Positions 10,407-24,091 of a stretch of DNA of 64,000 nt are shown piece by piece. The first letter of the stretch is position 1; every line of letters begins with the position of its first letter. The DNA comes from Helicobacter sp. NHP19-012 (GTDB taxonomy: Bacteria > Campylobacterota > Campylobacteria > Campylobacterales > Helicobacteraceae), in contig NZ_AP024819.1 of NCBI RefSeq assembly GCF_019703325.1, positions 1,178,001 to 1,242,000 of the forward strand, written 5' to 3'. The position numbers and the translations under genes are program-made. Under the pieces are notes generated by a model. It worked only from the letters and a program-made list of their open reading frames with translations, was not told where the DNA came from and did no database searches.

Positions 10407-11696
10407 TTAAGTCAAGGCACGCACCACGCCCGCCATCGCCCCCACGCTTTCAAGGACTTCTTGTTGGTTAATGGTGTAAGCGGGCATGAAGTAAATGGTG
10501 TTGCTTAAAGGGCGTAAAAGTAGCCCCAACTCTAAGCCCTTTTCAAACACCGCAAGGCTTAGGCGTTGGCTGCCCTGATAGCCCTCTAGTTCAAAGGCAA
10601 AGACCATGCCACACTTGCGCAAGTTTTTAACGCCCTTTAGCCCTACTAATTGCTCTTGCATGCAAGTGTAGATAAAATTGCTAAGTGCCTTGTTTTGCTC
10701 CACCACGCCTTGTTCAAACAAGTCTAAAGTGGCGTTAGCGCAGGCGCAAGCCAAGGCGTTGCCCGTGTAGCTGTGCGAGTGTAAAAAGCTTTTATCCTGC
10801 TCATAGGGGGCATAGAATTTATTATAAATTTGATCGCTTGTGAGCACCACCGCTAGGGGCAAATACCCCCCCGTGATCCCCTTAGATAGGCATAAAAAAT
10901 CGGGCTTGACGCCGCATTGCTGATAGGCAAAGAGCGAACCCGTACGCCCAAAGCCCACCGCGATTTCATCAAAGATCACTAACACCCCCCGCTCTTGGCA
11001 CATTTGCGTAGCCTGCCTTACAAAGTCTGCGCTGTAAAAATGCATGCAGCCTGCGCACTGGATCAAGGGCTCTAAAATGAAGGCGCTGAGATTGTTAGAC
11101 TCCCTGTCTAAAATCTGCTCTAGGGCGTGTAAGGCTCTTGGAATGTCCGCCTCGTCTTTGGGCACGGGGGTTTGCAGTTGATCGCAAAAAATGCCCTTGT
11201 AGGTGTCCTTATACAGCCCCACCCCCCCCACGCTTAACGCCCCCAAAGTTTCGCCGTGGTAGCCATTTTCTAGGGATAGGAATTTGGGCTTTTGTTTGCC
11301 TTCAAGTAGGCGGCTATGATAACTCATCTTCAGCGCCACCTCCACGCCCGCCGAGCCGTTGTCGGCAAAAAAGCACTTGTTAAATCCGCTTAGAGCGCAC
11401 AATCTAGCGGCCAAATTAATGGCCTGGGGGTGGGTTAAACCCGCTAATAGCACATGTTCTAATTGTTCGACTTGCTCTTTGAGCTTGGCATTAATGTAGG
11501 GGTGGTTATGCCCAAACAAATTCACCCACCAAGAGCTGATCCCATCGATGTAGCCCTTGCCCTCAAAGTCGTAAAGATACACCCCCTTAGCGGACTTGAT
11601 GGGCAGTAGGGGCAAGCTAGCATGATCGTGCATTTGGCTGCACGGGTGCCAAATGTGTTTAAAGTCTAAAGCGTGCCATTCAGCATTACTTGGCAT
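10407..11696 (-). CDS. bioA: Adenosylmethionine-8-amino-7-oxononanoate aminotransferase
   Basis: PLP-dependent transaminase of biotin synthesis, making 7,8-diaminopelargonic acid with S-adenosylmethionine as amino donor. The 429-residue protein shows HIWHPCSQM near the start, [14 protein letters not shown], the PLP-binding [13 protein letters not shown], the Asp of [13 protein letters not shown] and the Schiff-base Lys in [15 protein letters not shown]. The trp-trp pair (SSWW) is typical of BioA rather than other class III transaminases. It is followed by no close downstream partner on its strand and diverges from the ppiD-ftsA-ftsZ group, as in H. pylori. Confidence 0.93.
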   Translation of the reverse strand: MPSNAEWHALDFKHIWHPCSQMHDHASLPLLPIKSAKGVYLYDFEGKGYIDGISSWWVNLFGHNHPYINAKLKEQVEQLEHVLLAGLTHPQAINLAARLCALSGFNKCFFADNGSAGVEVALKMSYHSRLLEGKQKPKFLSLENGYHGETLGALSVGGVGLYKDTYKGIFCDQLQTPVPKDEADIPRALHALEQILDRESNNLSAFILEPLIQCAGCMHFYSADFVRQATQMCQERGVLVIFDEIAVGFGRTGSLFAYQQCGVKPDFLCLSKGITGGYLPLAVVLTSDQIYNKFYAPYEQDKSFLHSHSYTGNALACACANATLDLFEQGVVEQNKALSNFIYTCMQEQLVGLKGVKNLRKCGMVFAFELEGYQGSQRLSLAVFEKGLELGLLLRPLSNTIYFMPAYTINQQEVLESVGAMAGVVRALT

Positions 11697-11765
11697 ACAA
11701 AACCCTTTAAATCGGCATTTTTAGCCTAAAAGATAAAAAATTTAGAAATATTTTAGTGAAATTCT

Positions 11766-11771
11766 TATAAA
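11766..11771 (+). promoter_or_regulatory. Putative -10 box for ppiD-ftsA-ftsZ
   Basis: TATAAA lies about 40 bases upstream of the ppiD-like start in an AT-rich gap (TTCTTATAAAATT). It is the best -10 candidate for the division cluster; no -35 box is evident. Confidence 0.4.
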
Positions 11772-11813
11772 ATTACCGCTTATGGTGAAATTGCGTAACA
11801 AGGGTAAGGGTCT

Positions 11814-13262
11814 ATGATTTCGTGGATGCAAAAGCACAAAAAGTACTTGGTGGTGACCATTTGGATCAGCACCATCGCTTTTGTGGCTGCGGGCATGATC
11901 GGCTGGGGGCAGTATAACTTCTCCTTGGCGGGTGGGAGCGTGGCAAAGGTGGGGCGGATTTCCATTAGCCAAGAGGAGCTGGCTAGAGAACATAAACAAC
12001 TCTTAGACATTTACAGCCAATCCATCCCCAATTTCAAGGACTTGAGCGAAAAAGAGATCAAAGCCCTAGGGTTAGAGCAAAACGCTTTGAATGTGCTCAT
12101 CAACCAAGCCCTACTAAAAAACTTTGCCCTAGATTTGGGGCTGGGGGTGAGCGATAGCGAGATTGTCGCCGAGATTCAAAAAAGTGAACTCTTCCAAAGA
12201 GACGGGCATTTTGACGAAGGGCTGTATAAAAAACTCCTACAAGAAAACAACTTCCGCCCCAGCACCTTTGAAGACAATGTGAAAAACACCCTCCTACTTA
12301 AAAAAATCGCCTCTCTATTCCCCCAAGCCTTAACCCCCCTAGAGCAAGAGGCGTTCATGCTCCCTTTAAGTTTGCAAGATCGGGTGCGTATTGAGGTGCT
12401 TGAGCCTAAAGAAATCCCGCTTAAAGAAGAGAGCCTCAAAACCTACTACAACGCCCACAAACAAGACTACAAAAAACCCACAAGCTACACTTTAGCCAGC
12501 CTGCAAGTGTCCGCCAAAGACAACCCCAAAGAGAGCGATTTAAAAAGCTACTTCAATAAGCACAAAGAGCAATATACTTTGCAGGGCAAGCCCCAAGAGT
12601 TTAGCAAGGTGGAAAAACAAGTGCGCCAAGACTACAACAGCGACAAGGCCAAAGAGCAAGCCCTCAAAGACTACCTAGCCTTAAAAAAGGGGCAGCTTAA
12701 AGCCGAAAGCGAAACCTTCACCACCCTGCCTTACGGCGAGGACATCAATAAAAAAATCGAGTCCATGCGGGTGGGTGAGGTGTTAAAACCCCTGCCCTAC
12801 AAAGAGGGGTGGGTGGTCTTAAAACTTGTGGAGAAAAACGCAAGTGCGCTTGAAAGCTTTGTTGAGGCTAGGGCGAAGATCGCCCAAATTCTGCAAACAG
12901 AGGCACAAATTAGGGAGCTTAAAAAAGAAGCCTTGCAAAAACTGCCCACCTTCAAGGGTAGCGACATCGGATTGTTGAATTTAGACTTTAAAGGCAACAT
13001 CCACGACCTGGGCGAAAAGCCCTCCAAAGCCCTTGTGGATTACATCTTCAAACACCCTTACAAAGAGGGCTTTGCGCTCTTAGAGGGCCCTAGGGCAGTG
13101 CTCTATAAAGTCTATGCCCAAGACTTTAAACACCCAGTGAAAAACACCACCTATTTAAAACAAATGGCGCAAAACCTCAAGGCCCAGGCTTTGGATGGGG
13201 CTTTAATTGCCATGTTGAAGCAACGCTATAAAATCACTTTATACGCCAGGAGCCGCCCTTGA
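11814..13262 (+). CDS. SurA/PpiD-type periplasmic chaperone, membrane anchored
   Basis: A 482-residue protein with a short cytoplasmic start, one membrane anchor (KYLVVTIWISTIAFVAAGMIG, residues about 10-30) and a long periplasmic SurA_N-like chaperone part: SISQEELAREHKQ, ALNVLINQALLKNFALDLGL, and SELFQRDGHFDEGLYKKLL are the classical N-terminal elements. A degenerate parvulin-like region may lie around residues 215-330 (GEVLKPLPYKEGWVVLKLVE). It corresponds to the gene in front of ftsA in H. pylori. Probable role: folding of secreted and outer membrane proteins. The stop codon overlaps the TTG start of ftsA. Confidence 0.85.
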   Translation: MISWMQKHKKYLVVTIWISTIAFVAAGMIGWGQYNFSLAGGSVAKVGRISISQEELAREHKQLLDIYSQSIPNFKDLSEKEIKALGLEQNALNVLINQALLKNFALDLGLGVSDSEIVAEIQKSELFQRDGHFDEGLYKKLLQENNFRPSTFEDNVKNTLLLKKIASLFPQALTPLEQEAFMLPLSLQDRVRIEVLEPKEIPLKEESLKTYYNAHKQDYKKPTSYTLASLQVSAKDNPKESDLKSYFNKHKEQYTLQGKPQEFSKVEKQVRQDYNSDKAKEQALKDYLALKKGQLKAESETFTTLPYGEDINKKIESMRVGEVLKPLPYKEGWVVLKLVEKNASALESFVEARAKIAQILQTEAQIRELKKEALQKLPTFKGSDIGLLNLDFKGNIHDLGEKPSKALVDYIFKHPYKEGFALLEGPRAVLYKVYAQDFKHPVKNTTYLKQMAQNLKAQALDGALIAMLKQRYKITLYARSRP

Positions 13263-14629
13263 ATCCCATCGTTTTGGGCGTAGACATTGGCTCTAGCAAG
13301 ATTTGCGCCATCATCGCCGAGATCAAGGAGGGCACGCCACAGGTGATCGGTGTGAGTGTGCATAAATCCGAGGGCGTGAAAAAGGGCAATATCAGCAACA
13401 TCAGCCAAGCCGGCGAGATTGTCAAGCAAGCGATCGAGGACGCCAAGCGCATGGCGGGGCTTGCCTTTGTGGAAAAGGCGATCGTGTCCATCTCGGGGGC
13501 TTGTACGCAGAGCGTGAATAGTGCGGGGCTCATCAATGTCCCCAACAACGAGATCACGCTTAAAGAAATCAACCGCGTGCTAGACACCGCCCTGCACAGC
13601 GCACACATCCCCACGGGCTATGAAGTGATCCACATCCTACCCTACCAATTCAAGCTAGACAGCCAAGACAACATCGAAGATCCGATGGGCATGAGCGGCT
13701 CTAGGCTAGAAGTGTCTACGCACATTGTAACGGTGCAGCGCAGCAGTTTAGAGAATTTAAGGCGCACGATCCAAATTGCGGGCGTGAAAATTGAAAATGT
13801 AGTTTTAAGTGCCTATGCCGCCTCGATCGCTGTTTTAAACGAAGATGATAAAGCTTTGGGCGTGGCGTGCATTGATTTGGGTGGGGGCACTTGTAATATG
13901 ATGGTCTATGAAGGCGGGTCTATGTGCTTTAACAACTACCTAAATGTAGGCTCAGAGCACATTCGGGACGACTTGGCCAGCGTGTTAGAAGTGCCCCTAG
14001 GCACAGCCGAGTATATTAAAAGGCAATATGGCAATCTCATGGCAGAGGAGAGCGATCAAGAGATCGAAGTGCCCGACATCGGGGCAGAGAACAAGAAAAA
14101 CCGCCTCTCTTTACAGCTCGTGCACAACATCATCCGCGCGCGGGTGGTGGAAACCTTTGATGTGCTCAACCGCCGTTTGATTAAGAGCAATTTAAAAGAC
14201 AGTATCCGCCGTGGCGTTGTGCTCACCGGTGGGATGACGCATGTAGAGGGGATTAGAAATGTCGCCTCCGTGATCTTTGGCAATATCCCCGTGCGCATCG
14301 CCAAGCCGGTGGAGCTTAGCGGTTTGTCTGAGGAACTTAAAGACCCGACAAGCTCGGTGGCGATTGGGCTGATTTTATATGGATCGGGCAAGCACACGAA
14401 TTACGAAAAAGACTCAGAAAAAACGATCCGTTACAAGGAAAATAAGCAGGCTCTGCCCGCCGGTTTCACCTACACCCAAGAGCGCAATTACATTGAAACC
14501 GATTTAACCAATCTCAAGCACACGGGCGAGAGTGGGGGCGTAAAAGAGAGAAAAAAGGATATAATACCAACTCCTGATCCCCCCAAAAAAAAGGGCGGTT
14601 TCTTTGGGTGGTTATCTCAGTACTTTTGA
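13259..14629 (+). CDS. ftsA: Cell division protein FtsA
   Basis: Actin-like protein that tethers FtsZ to the membrane and recruits the divisome. The start is TTG 13259, preceded by AGGAG and overlapping the upstream TGA. ATPase motifs are seen: VLGVDIGSSKICAIIAE at the start, CIDLGGGTCNMMVYEGG in the middle (phosphate 2) and VVLTGGMTHVEGI (adenosine motif). The 1C region follows the first motif. The C-terminus ends in GGFFGWLSQYF, an amphipathic membrane-targeting helix, after a Lys-rich linker. 456 residues is slightly longer than most family members because of this linker. Confidence 0.95.
   Translation: MNPIVLGVDIGSSKICAIIAEIKEGTPQVIGVSVHKSEGVKKGNISNISQAGEIVKQAIEDAKRMAGLAFVEKAIVSISGACTQSVNSAGLINVPNNEITLKEINRVLDTALHSAHIPTGYEVIHILPYQFKLDSQDNIEDPMGMSGSRLEVSTHIVTVQRSSLENLRRTIQIAGVKIENVVLSAYAASIAVLNEDDKALGVACIDLGGGTCNMMVYEGGSMCFNNYLNVGSEHIRDDLASVLEVPLGTAEYIKRQYGNLMAEESDQEIEVPDIGAENKKNRLSLQLVHNIIRARVVETFDVLNRRLIKSNLKDSIRRGVVLTGGMTHVEGIRNVASVIFGNIPVRIAKPVELSGLSEELKDPTSSVAIGLILYGSGKHTNYEKDSEKTIRYKENKQALPAGFTYTQERNYIETDLTNLKHTGESGGVKERKKDIIPTPDPPKKKGGFFGWLSQYF
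14560..14565 (+). promoter_or_regulatory. Possible internal -10 box in front of ftsZ
   Basis: GGATATAATACC occurs inside the 3' end of ftsA, about 75 bases before ftsZ. It matches the Helicobacter -10 consensus and could give ftsZ extra transcription; coding constraint alone could also explain it. Confidence 0.25.
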
Positions 14630-14639
14630 AGGATGAGTT

Positions 14640-18345
<3,706 letters not shown>

Positions 18346-18348
18346 AAA

Positions 18349-19374
18349 ATGCGCCTAGAGATACAAACCAAGAACTTTAGCTACCCCGTGCGTATCGGGG
18401 TGTTAGAGCCCATCACGCATGCTAGCAAGGTTTTAGTGGTGAGCGACTCCATAGTCGCCCCCTTGCATTTAGACACCTTGTTAAGTAAGCTCCAAGCCTC
18501 TAAAATTTTTACCCACGAAATGCCTAGCGGAGAAGAGCATAAAACATGGGAGGGCATAGAAAGCATTTTAGAAAGTGCCTTTGAGGCAAATTTGAGCCGC
18601 AAGGATTTAATGCTGGCTCTAGGGGGGGGTGTAGTGAGCGATATGGTGGGCTTTGCCAGCGCGATTTATAAAAGGGGCATTGCGTTTGAGATTGTGCCAA
18701 CCACGCTTTTAGCCCAAGTGGATGCGAGCGTTGGGGGCAAAACGGGGATCAACAACGCTTATGGCAAAAACCTAATCGGGGCGTTTCACCCCCCAAGGGC
18801 GGTACACATCGACCCACAATTTTTAAAGACCTTACCCCAAAGAGAGTTTAAAGCAGGCATTGCTGAGATGATTAAAAAGGCGGTGTGCTTTAATAAAGAT
18901 TACTTTGAGTGGCTAGAAAAGCACCCTTTAGAGAAACATTTAAGCGAGGGGATTTATAAAAGCGTGGCGATTAAGGCTGAAGTTGTCGCCAAAGACGAGA
19001 GAGAGGAGGGCTTACGCATGGGGCTAAATTACGGGCACACCTTTGCGCACGCCATTGAAAAAGTGGGGCGTTACAGCACGCATTTACACGGAGAGGCGGT
19101 GGCAATCGGTATACAAATGGCAAACGCCCTCGCTTGCTATTTAGGGCTACTAGATAACCCCACACAAGAGCGCATTAAAGCCTTGCTGAAAACTTACGGC
19201 TTAAATCTGCCCTATAAAATTACGGATTTTGAGGGCTTTTACAAGGATTTACAAATGGATAAAAAGAACAATCAATGTATTTGCTTTATTTTGCCAAAGG
19301 GTTTGGGCGCATTTGTGGCGCGTGAGGACATAGACAAATCCACTTTAAAAGAGGCTTTACATGCGTGGCTTTAG
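18349..19374 (+). CDS. aroB: 3-dehydroquinate synthase
   Basis: Second enzyme of the shikimate pathway, turning DAHP into 3-dehydroquinate with NAD+ and a divalent metal. The 341-residue protein contains ALGGGVVSDMVGFASAIYKR, the phosphate/NAD loop PTTLLAQVDASVGGKTGIN, FHPPRAVHIDP, and metal ligands in MGLNYGHTFAHAIE and HLHGEAVAIGIQMA. It starts 3 bases after the preceding stop and overlaps the next gene by 14 bases, so an operon is clear. Confidence 0.95.
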   Translation: MRLEIQTKNFSYPVRIGVLEPITHASKVLVVSDSIVAPLHLDTLLSKLQASKIFTHEMPSGEEHKTWEGIESILESAFEANLSRKDLMLALGGGVVSDMVGFASAIYKRGIAFEIVPTTLLAQVDASVGGKTGINNAYGKNLIGAFHPPRAVHIDPQFLKTLPQREFKAGIAEMIKKAVCFNKDYFEWLEKHPLEKHLSEGIYKSVAIKAEVVAKDEREEGLRMGLNYGHTFAHAIEKVGRYSTHLHGEAVAIGIQMANALACYLGLLDNPTQERIKALLKTYGLNLPYKITDFEGFYKDLQMDKKNNQCICFILPKGLGAFVAREDIDKSTLKEALHAWL

Positions 19375-20872
19375 TCTATGGCTTTTGCTCTTTAGTGTGC
19401 TCTTTGCCACTAGCTCCCAAGAGTTAGAGAGCCAATTAAACGCACTCAATAAAAAGCTAGAAAAGACGGATAGCATATGGCTACAAAAGTATAAAAACTT
19501 TGAGGACTATGGCAAAATTTCTTTAGAAATTGCCAAAATCCAAAGCAGCCTCAAAGAACTAGACAGCAACAGCCTAGAGGCAAACACTCTAAAGCATAGC
19601 CTGCAAGCCTTGCAACACCAAGAAAAGTTGCTTGAATCCTACAAGAGTAACCCTTTTAAAGGGCTCATAGAAAAGCCCACCATCAACAATATCCCCAATA
19701 TCAACAACCCTCTAGCCATTGTGACGGGGCTCTCTTACATTAAAGCCCTACACGCCAAATTAGCGATCTTGCAAGCCCACCAAAAAGCCTTACAACAGAT
19801 TACAAGCACCATAAACGCACGCTTAAAGCTTTTGCAAGAGTTGCAAGCCCTAAAGCCTAAAAAGTGGGAAACCCCCCTTTACCAAGAAAAAGTGAAAAAA
19901 ATCGAATTTGAGAGCGCACAAAATCTCTTAAAGGCGAGCCTAGATGCCTATATTAAGGACATGGAGGAGACCACACAGGGCATAAAAGCCCAAATTAAAG
20001 ACCAGCTCTTTAAGCTTTTTTATGTCTTGCTGATTGTGTGCGCCAGCGTGATGCTGGCATGGATGTTAAAGCACCTCAGCCATAAATACCTTTACAACGA
20101 CGAGCGCGCCTACACGATCAACAAGGCGGTGAATTTCATCAACGCCAATGTGATTGTGCTGATCTTTCTCTTTGCTTATTTAGAAAATGTGTCCTACCTT
20201 GTAACGATGCTAGGCTTTGTGGGAGCGGGCTTTGCCATTGCCATGCGCGACTTATTTATGAGCGTGCTCGGTTGGCTCACCATGATTTTAAAGGGGAGTG
20301 TGCATGTGGGCGATCGCATCCGGGTGTCTAAAGATGGCAACACCTATGTGGGCGATGTCTTGGACATTTCCATGCTTTACATCACACTATTTGAAGATGT
20401 AACGCTTATCACCTACCTTAAAAACAATGGGCAAGCTGGGCGTATTGTCTTCATCCCTAATCATTGCATTTTTAACGGACTGCTCACCAATTACAGCCAC
20501 TTGGGGCTTAAGAGCTTTTGGGATAGCGTGGAGTTCTTTTTAACCTTTGACTCCAACCACGAAAAAGCCCTACAAATTGCTATCCAGATTGCCACCGAGT
20601 TTTCCAAAGAACAAAGCCAAACCACCGCCACACAGCTAGCTAAAATGCGCTCTAAATACGCTTTGCGTAGCATAGACACCGCCCCTAAAGTCTTTTTTAT
20701 GAGCGAGAAAGAAGGGATGCGCTTGTATGTGTCCTACTTGACAAATGCCTACAACACCCTCCCCTTGCGCTCCACAATCTCCACCACTATCGTGCAAGCC
20801 TTTTTAAAGACCAACGACATTTTCTTAAGCCAAGCCCTCAAAGAAGTGCAAAGCAAGCAAGAGTTAGACTAA
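19361..20872 (+). CDS. MscS-family mechanosensitive channel
   Basis: A 503-residue channel protein. It has a signal peptide (WLLLFSVLFATSSQ), a long periplasmic coiled-coil rich region to about residue 220, then membrane segments (LFYVLLIVCASVMLAWMLK; FINANVIVLIFLFAYLENV) and the pore helix with the typical Gly/Ala pattern (MLGFVGAGFAIAMRDL) followed by LKGSVHVGDRI, the start of the cytoplasmic MscS beta domain. Family members release solutes on osmotic downshock. H. pylori has a homologue directly after aroB. The gene converges on pxpC with a 9-base overlap. Confidence 0.88.
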   Translation: MRGFSLWLLLFSVLFATSSQELESQLNALNKKLEKTDSIWLQKYKNFEDYGKISLEIAKIQSSLKELDSNSLEANTLKHSLQALQHQEKLLESYKSNPFKGLIEKPTINNIPNINNPLAIVTGLSYIKALHAKLAILQAHQKALQQITSTINARLKLLQELQALKPKKWETPLYQEKVKKIEFESAQNLLKASLDAYIKDMEETTQGIKAQIKDQLFKLFYVLLIVCASVMLAWMLKHLSHKYLYNDERAYTINKAVNFINANVIVLIFLFAYLENVSYLVTMLGFVGAGFAIAMRDLFMSVLGWLTMILKGSVHVGDRIRVSKDGNTYVGDVLDISMLYITLFEDVTLITYLKNNGQAGRIVFIPNHCIFNGLLTNYSHLGLKSFWDSVEFFLTFDSNHEKALQIAIQIATEFSKEQSQTTATQLAKMRSKYALRSIDTAPKVFFMSEKEGMRLYVSYLTNAYNTLPLRSTISTTIVQAFLKTNDIFLSQALKEVQSKQELD

Positions 20873-21838
20873 GCTTACCACCATTGCTTTAATGCGCTCT
20901 TGGTAAGCCTTTCTAGCTTGCAAGGCTTCTTGCATACCCACCGCCTTAAAACGCACTTTTTGATTGGGTGCAAATTGCCCGAGCCGATCCAAATCGCAAC
21001 TAATTAAGGTGCAATACATCGCAAAGCCCCCACCACTAGGCGCGTCCCTTTGTAAAACGATGGGTTCATTGCCCCCGGGGGCTTGCATTGAGCCTACGGG
21101 ATAACACGCGTCCGTGATATTGCTAGGATTAGCCCCCGCTCCAAAGGGTTGGGGCAAGTCTTTATAAGTGAATTTCTGCCCGTTTTTAAAGCGATAGCCC
21201 AGCCTATCTGCCTGCGTAGAAACTACAAAAATATCGTTGAAAAGATTTTTAAGGCTCTCTTCTGTGAGCTTGTAATCTTGCAAGCCCAACACCACCCTAA
21301 GCTCTTCAATCTCTTTTAACTCCAAATGATAGCTTTTATCTAGACTCTTGGCGCTGGGCTTACCCGTGGGCGTGCCTATGGGTAAAATATCGCCCGCTTC
21401 TAATTTGCGCCCCTTAAAGCCTCCAATGCCCCCTAAAGGATAGGTGGAACGAGAGCCCATCACAAGGGGGACATCCACGCCCCCCGCAATCGCCAAATAC
21501 GCCCTAGCCCCTTTTTTAAAATAGCTAAACTCCAGCACGCCCCCTGCCGGGACTTTTAAGGCGGTGTGGCTTGGCATTTCCTCTCCATTGATTTTAGGCG
21601 TGGTGTGCGCCCCACACACAGCAACAACCGCCTCTTTTTCAAACTCTAGTTTTGCCGGCATTAACGCCATTTCTAGCCCAGCGGCGTTTTTATCATTCCC
21701 CACTAAAGCGTTAGCCACCATAAAAGAGGCTTGATCGAGTGCGCCCCCCGGGGGGATACCTAAATGATAATAACCATACCGCCCCAAATCCTCTACAAAA
21801 GTTGCAATCCCCGGACTGATGACTTTAAAAGTGTTCAT
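20864..21838 (-). CDS. pxpC: 5-oxoprolinase subunit PxpC / carboxyltransferase AHS2-like
   Basis: A 324-residue protein of the KipA/AHS2 family, homologous to the carboxyltransferase half of urea carboxylase and to PxpC of the ATP-dependent bacterial 5-oxoprolinase. Typical strings are DLGRYGYYHLGIPPGGALDQ near residue 18, AGLEMALMPAKLEFE, YLAIAGGVDVPLVMGSRSTY near residue 115 and the C-terminal ITDACYPVGSMQAPGGNEPI followed by APSGGGFAMYC. It overlaps pxpB by 4 bases (last gene of the five-gene operon). Whether it uses biotin or acts as a plain oxoprolinase subunit cannot be read from sequence. Confidence 0.88.
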   Translation of the reverse strand: MNTFKVISPGIATFVEDLGRYGYYHLGIPPGGALDQASFMVANALVGNDKNAAGLEMALMPAKLEFEKEAVVAVCGAHTTPKINGEEMPSHTALKVPAGGVLEFSYFKKGARAYLAIAGGVDVPLVMGSRSTYPLGGIGGFKGRKLEAGDILPIGTPTGKPSAKSLDKSYHLELKEIEELRVVLGLQDYKLTEESLKNLFNDIFVVSTQADRLGYRFKNGQKFTYKDLPQPFGAGANPSNITDACYPVGSMQAPGGNEPIVLQRDAPSGGGFAMYCTLISCDLDRLGQFAPNQKVRFKAVGMQEALQARKAYQERIKAMVVSLV

Positions 21839-22731
21839 GCCAAAGCCTTTAAGATTTCTTGATTATAGCTCACTGGGTCAGCCTGCCACTCCTGCAAAGA
21901 AAAGGGGGTTTGGCGGATTTTAAGGGTAAAAGTCCCTTCTTCTACTTGCTTGACATAGGCGTTGTATTCGCTTTCGCTGCAGGGGGTAAATTTGATGATG
22001 TCCCCCGGATTTAAAAACACCATGCTTTCTTTAAAGTAGGGCAAGCGTTGTGCTGGGTCCCAAACGGGGGCGGGGGTGATGCCCATCATTTGATACCCGC
22101 CCCCTCCACGCACGGCGTAAATGCACCCAAAGCACCCCCCATGCCCGATCGTTAAAGCCGGCGTGTCTATGCGCGCAATGGGGTATTTAGGCACTTGTAT
22201 TTGTTTCGCCCGTTCCACGAGCTGATAAAGCCAAGGCAGTCCCGCCACAAAGCCGATCATGCTCACAAACCAAGGGCTTTTGGCATGTGCCTCTATAAAC
22301 TCTTCTACACTGGCATAGCCGTTCATTTGGCGGGCGTATTCTATGTCTGTCATGTTCGGGTCTAGGGTCGAGCCGGGTTCTCTGCATTGGTGATTATTGC
22401 GAAAGCCCATTAAACACGTATGGGTGTAGGGGTCGTTGTAAAGCACAGGTATTTCTATGAGCCTTGTTTGGATCGTGGTTTGCGCCCCCACGACTTCTTG
22501 CTCCAAAGATTTTAGAATCTCTAGGGCTTTGTCGTGTGGGAGAATATCCGGGTCAAAGGCGATCATATAGGACGCATTTGCCGGGCAAATCTCTGTAATG
22601 CCTTTAACTTGCATTTCTCTTAGCTTCTTGCAAATTGCCATGGCTAAGAAAAACGCCTCTAAGGACATGCCATCCTCGCTCACCTCCACAAACAAAAAGG
22701 TATCCCCCCCAAAGCTGTATCTAAATGCCAT
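21835..22731 (-). CDS. pxpB: 5-oxoprolinase subunit PxpB / carboxyltransferase AHS1-like
   Basis: A 298-residue KipI/AHS1-family protein, partner of PxpC; the two are fused in urea amidolyase. Visible family features are GGDTFLFVEVSEDG at the start, the PVLYNDPY strand near residue 115, SMIGFVAGLPWLYQL near residue 175, and a Gly-rich stretch GHGGCFGCIYAVRGGGGYQM, then PFFKES-like and NPGDIIKFTPCSE. It is about 60 residues longer than B. subtilis PxpB. Its start overlaps the accC end by 11 bases, implying coupled translation. Confidence 0.86.
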   Translation of the reverse strand: MAFRYSFGGDTFLFVEVSEDGMSLEAFFLAMAICKKLREMQVKGITEICPANASYMIAFDPDILPHDKALEILKSLEQEVVGAQTTIQTRLIEIPVLYNDPYTHTCLMGFRNNHQCREPGSTLDPNMTDIEYARQMNGYASVEEFIEAHAKSPWFVSMIGFVAGLPWLYQLVERAKQIQVPKYPIARIDTPALTIGHGGCFGCIYAVRGGGGYQMMGITPAPVWDPAQRLPYFKESMVFLNPGDIIKFTPCSESEYNAYVKQVEEGTFTLKIRQTPFSLQEWQADPVSYNQEILKALA

Positions 22732-24091
22732 GCTTGCCTCCTATGTAGTCCTCTAAAAAGTGTATGCTGTAATCGCCCGCCTGCACCCGCTCGTGTTTGA
22801 TGAGTTCTTTAAATAGCCCAATCGTGGTCTTCACCCCCTCAATCTTAAATTCATCCAACGCCCTTTTGAGCTTACTCAAAGCAAGGGGGCGGGTTTGGTC
22901 ATAGACGATGAGTTTAGCCACAAGCGAGTCGTAAAAAGGGGGGATGGTGCGCCCGCTAAAGAGCATGCTATCTAGCCGAATGCCCGAGCCGGTGGGGCAT
23001 TGTAATTTAGTGATCTGCCCGGGGCTTGGGAAAAATTTATTTTGGGGGTCTTCGGCGTTGATGCGCACCTCTATGGAATGCCCCCTTAAAGAGATGTCGC
23101 TTTGCTTGTAAGCCAAAGGTTCGCCATCAGCAATTCTTAGCATTTGGCGCACTAAATCTACGCCCGTCACTAGCTCTGTAATGGCGTGCTCCACTTGTAT
23201 CCTTGTATTCATCTCTAGGAAGTAAAAGCCCTTACTTTGAGAGTCGTATAAAAACTCCAAAGTCCCCGCCCCCTTGTAACCCACCTCCTTAGCCATACGC
23301 AAGGCGCACGCACACAGAGCCTCCCTCGTTTGGCTGTCTAAACTTGGGCTTGGGGCTTCTTCTAACACTTTCTGCCTGCGCCTTTGCATGGAGCATTCAC
23401 GATCATAAAGGTGTATGACTTTATTGCCATCGCCTAGCACCTGCACCTCTATGTGTTTGGCATTTTCTAAATACTTTTCCAAATACACCCCCCCGTTGCC
23501 AAAGGCACTTGTGGCTTCTGCCACCGCCACGCTAAATTGTTCTTTTAAACCCTTTTCATTTTCTACAAATCTAATCCCCTTGCCCCCACCCCCCGCAACA
23601 GCTTTAATGAGTAGGGGGTAGCCGATGTGTTGCGCTTGCTCTAGGGCTTGTTTTAAATCTTGCAAAACGGGGGTGCTTGGCATGGTCGGCACTTGGCTTT
23701 TTTTCGCCTGTTCTAGGGCTTTGGCTTTATCGCCCATTGTGGCGATGGTTTCACTACTGGGACCCACAAAAATAATGCCCGCTTCTTCAACTCTCTTGGC
23801 AAATTCAGCATTTTCGCTCAAAAACCCATAGCCCGGGTGGATTGCATCGACCTTTGCCTCTTTGGCAATTTTTAAGACATTTTCAATGTTTAAATAGCTC
23901 TTATAGGCTAAATTCTCCCCCACTCTATAACTCTCATCGGCAAGCTGGCATGCCAAATTGCCCGCATCCGCATCCGTGTAAATCGCCACCGCCTGCATGT
24001 CTAATTCGTGGGCGGCTTGGATAATCCTTACGGCAATCTCCCCCCGATTAGCCACGAGCACCTTAAATATCTTGCGTGGTGTGTAAGCCAT
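22721..24091 (-). CDS. accC: Biotin carboxylase (AccC-type) of the pxp operon
   Basis: ATP-grasp biotin carboxylase of 456 residues, which carboxylates biotin on a carrier protein with bicarbonate. Motifs in order: LVANRGEIAVRIIQAAHEL, the Gly-rich loop AVAGGGGKGIRFVE near residue 165, ECSMQRRRQKVLEEAPS near 235, FLEMNTRIQVEHAITE near 290 with catalytic Arg, and GHSIEVRINAEDP. It is a complete enzyme. H. pylori encodes its housekeeping accB-accC elsewhere, so this copy in a pxp operon may be dedicated to the lactam/oxoproline system; the window cannot show whether another copy exists. Confidence 0.9.
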   Translation of the reverse strand: MAYTPRKIFKVLVANRGEIAVRIIQAAHELDMQAVAIYTDADAGNLACQLADESYRVGENLAYKSYLNIENVLKIAKEAKVDAIHPGYGFLSENAEFAKRVEEAGIIFVGPSSETIATMGDKAKALEQAKKSQVPTMPSTPVLQDLKQALEQAQHIGYPLLIKAVAGGGGKGIRFVENEKGLKEQFSVAVAEATSAFGNGGVYLEKYLENAKHIEVQVLGDGNKVIHLYDRECSMQRRRQKVLEEAPSPSLDSQTREALCACALRMAKEVGYKGAGTLEFLYDSQSKGFYFLEMNTRIQVEHAITELVTGVDLVRQMLRIADGEPLAYKQSDISLRGHSIEVRINAEDPQNKFFPSPGQITKLQCPTGSGIRLDSMLFSGRTIPPFYDSLVAKLIVYDQTRPLALSKLKRALDEFKIEGVKTTIGLFKELIKHERVQAGDYSIHFLEDYIGGKHGI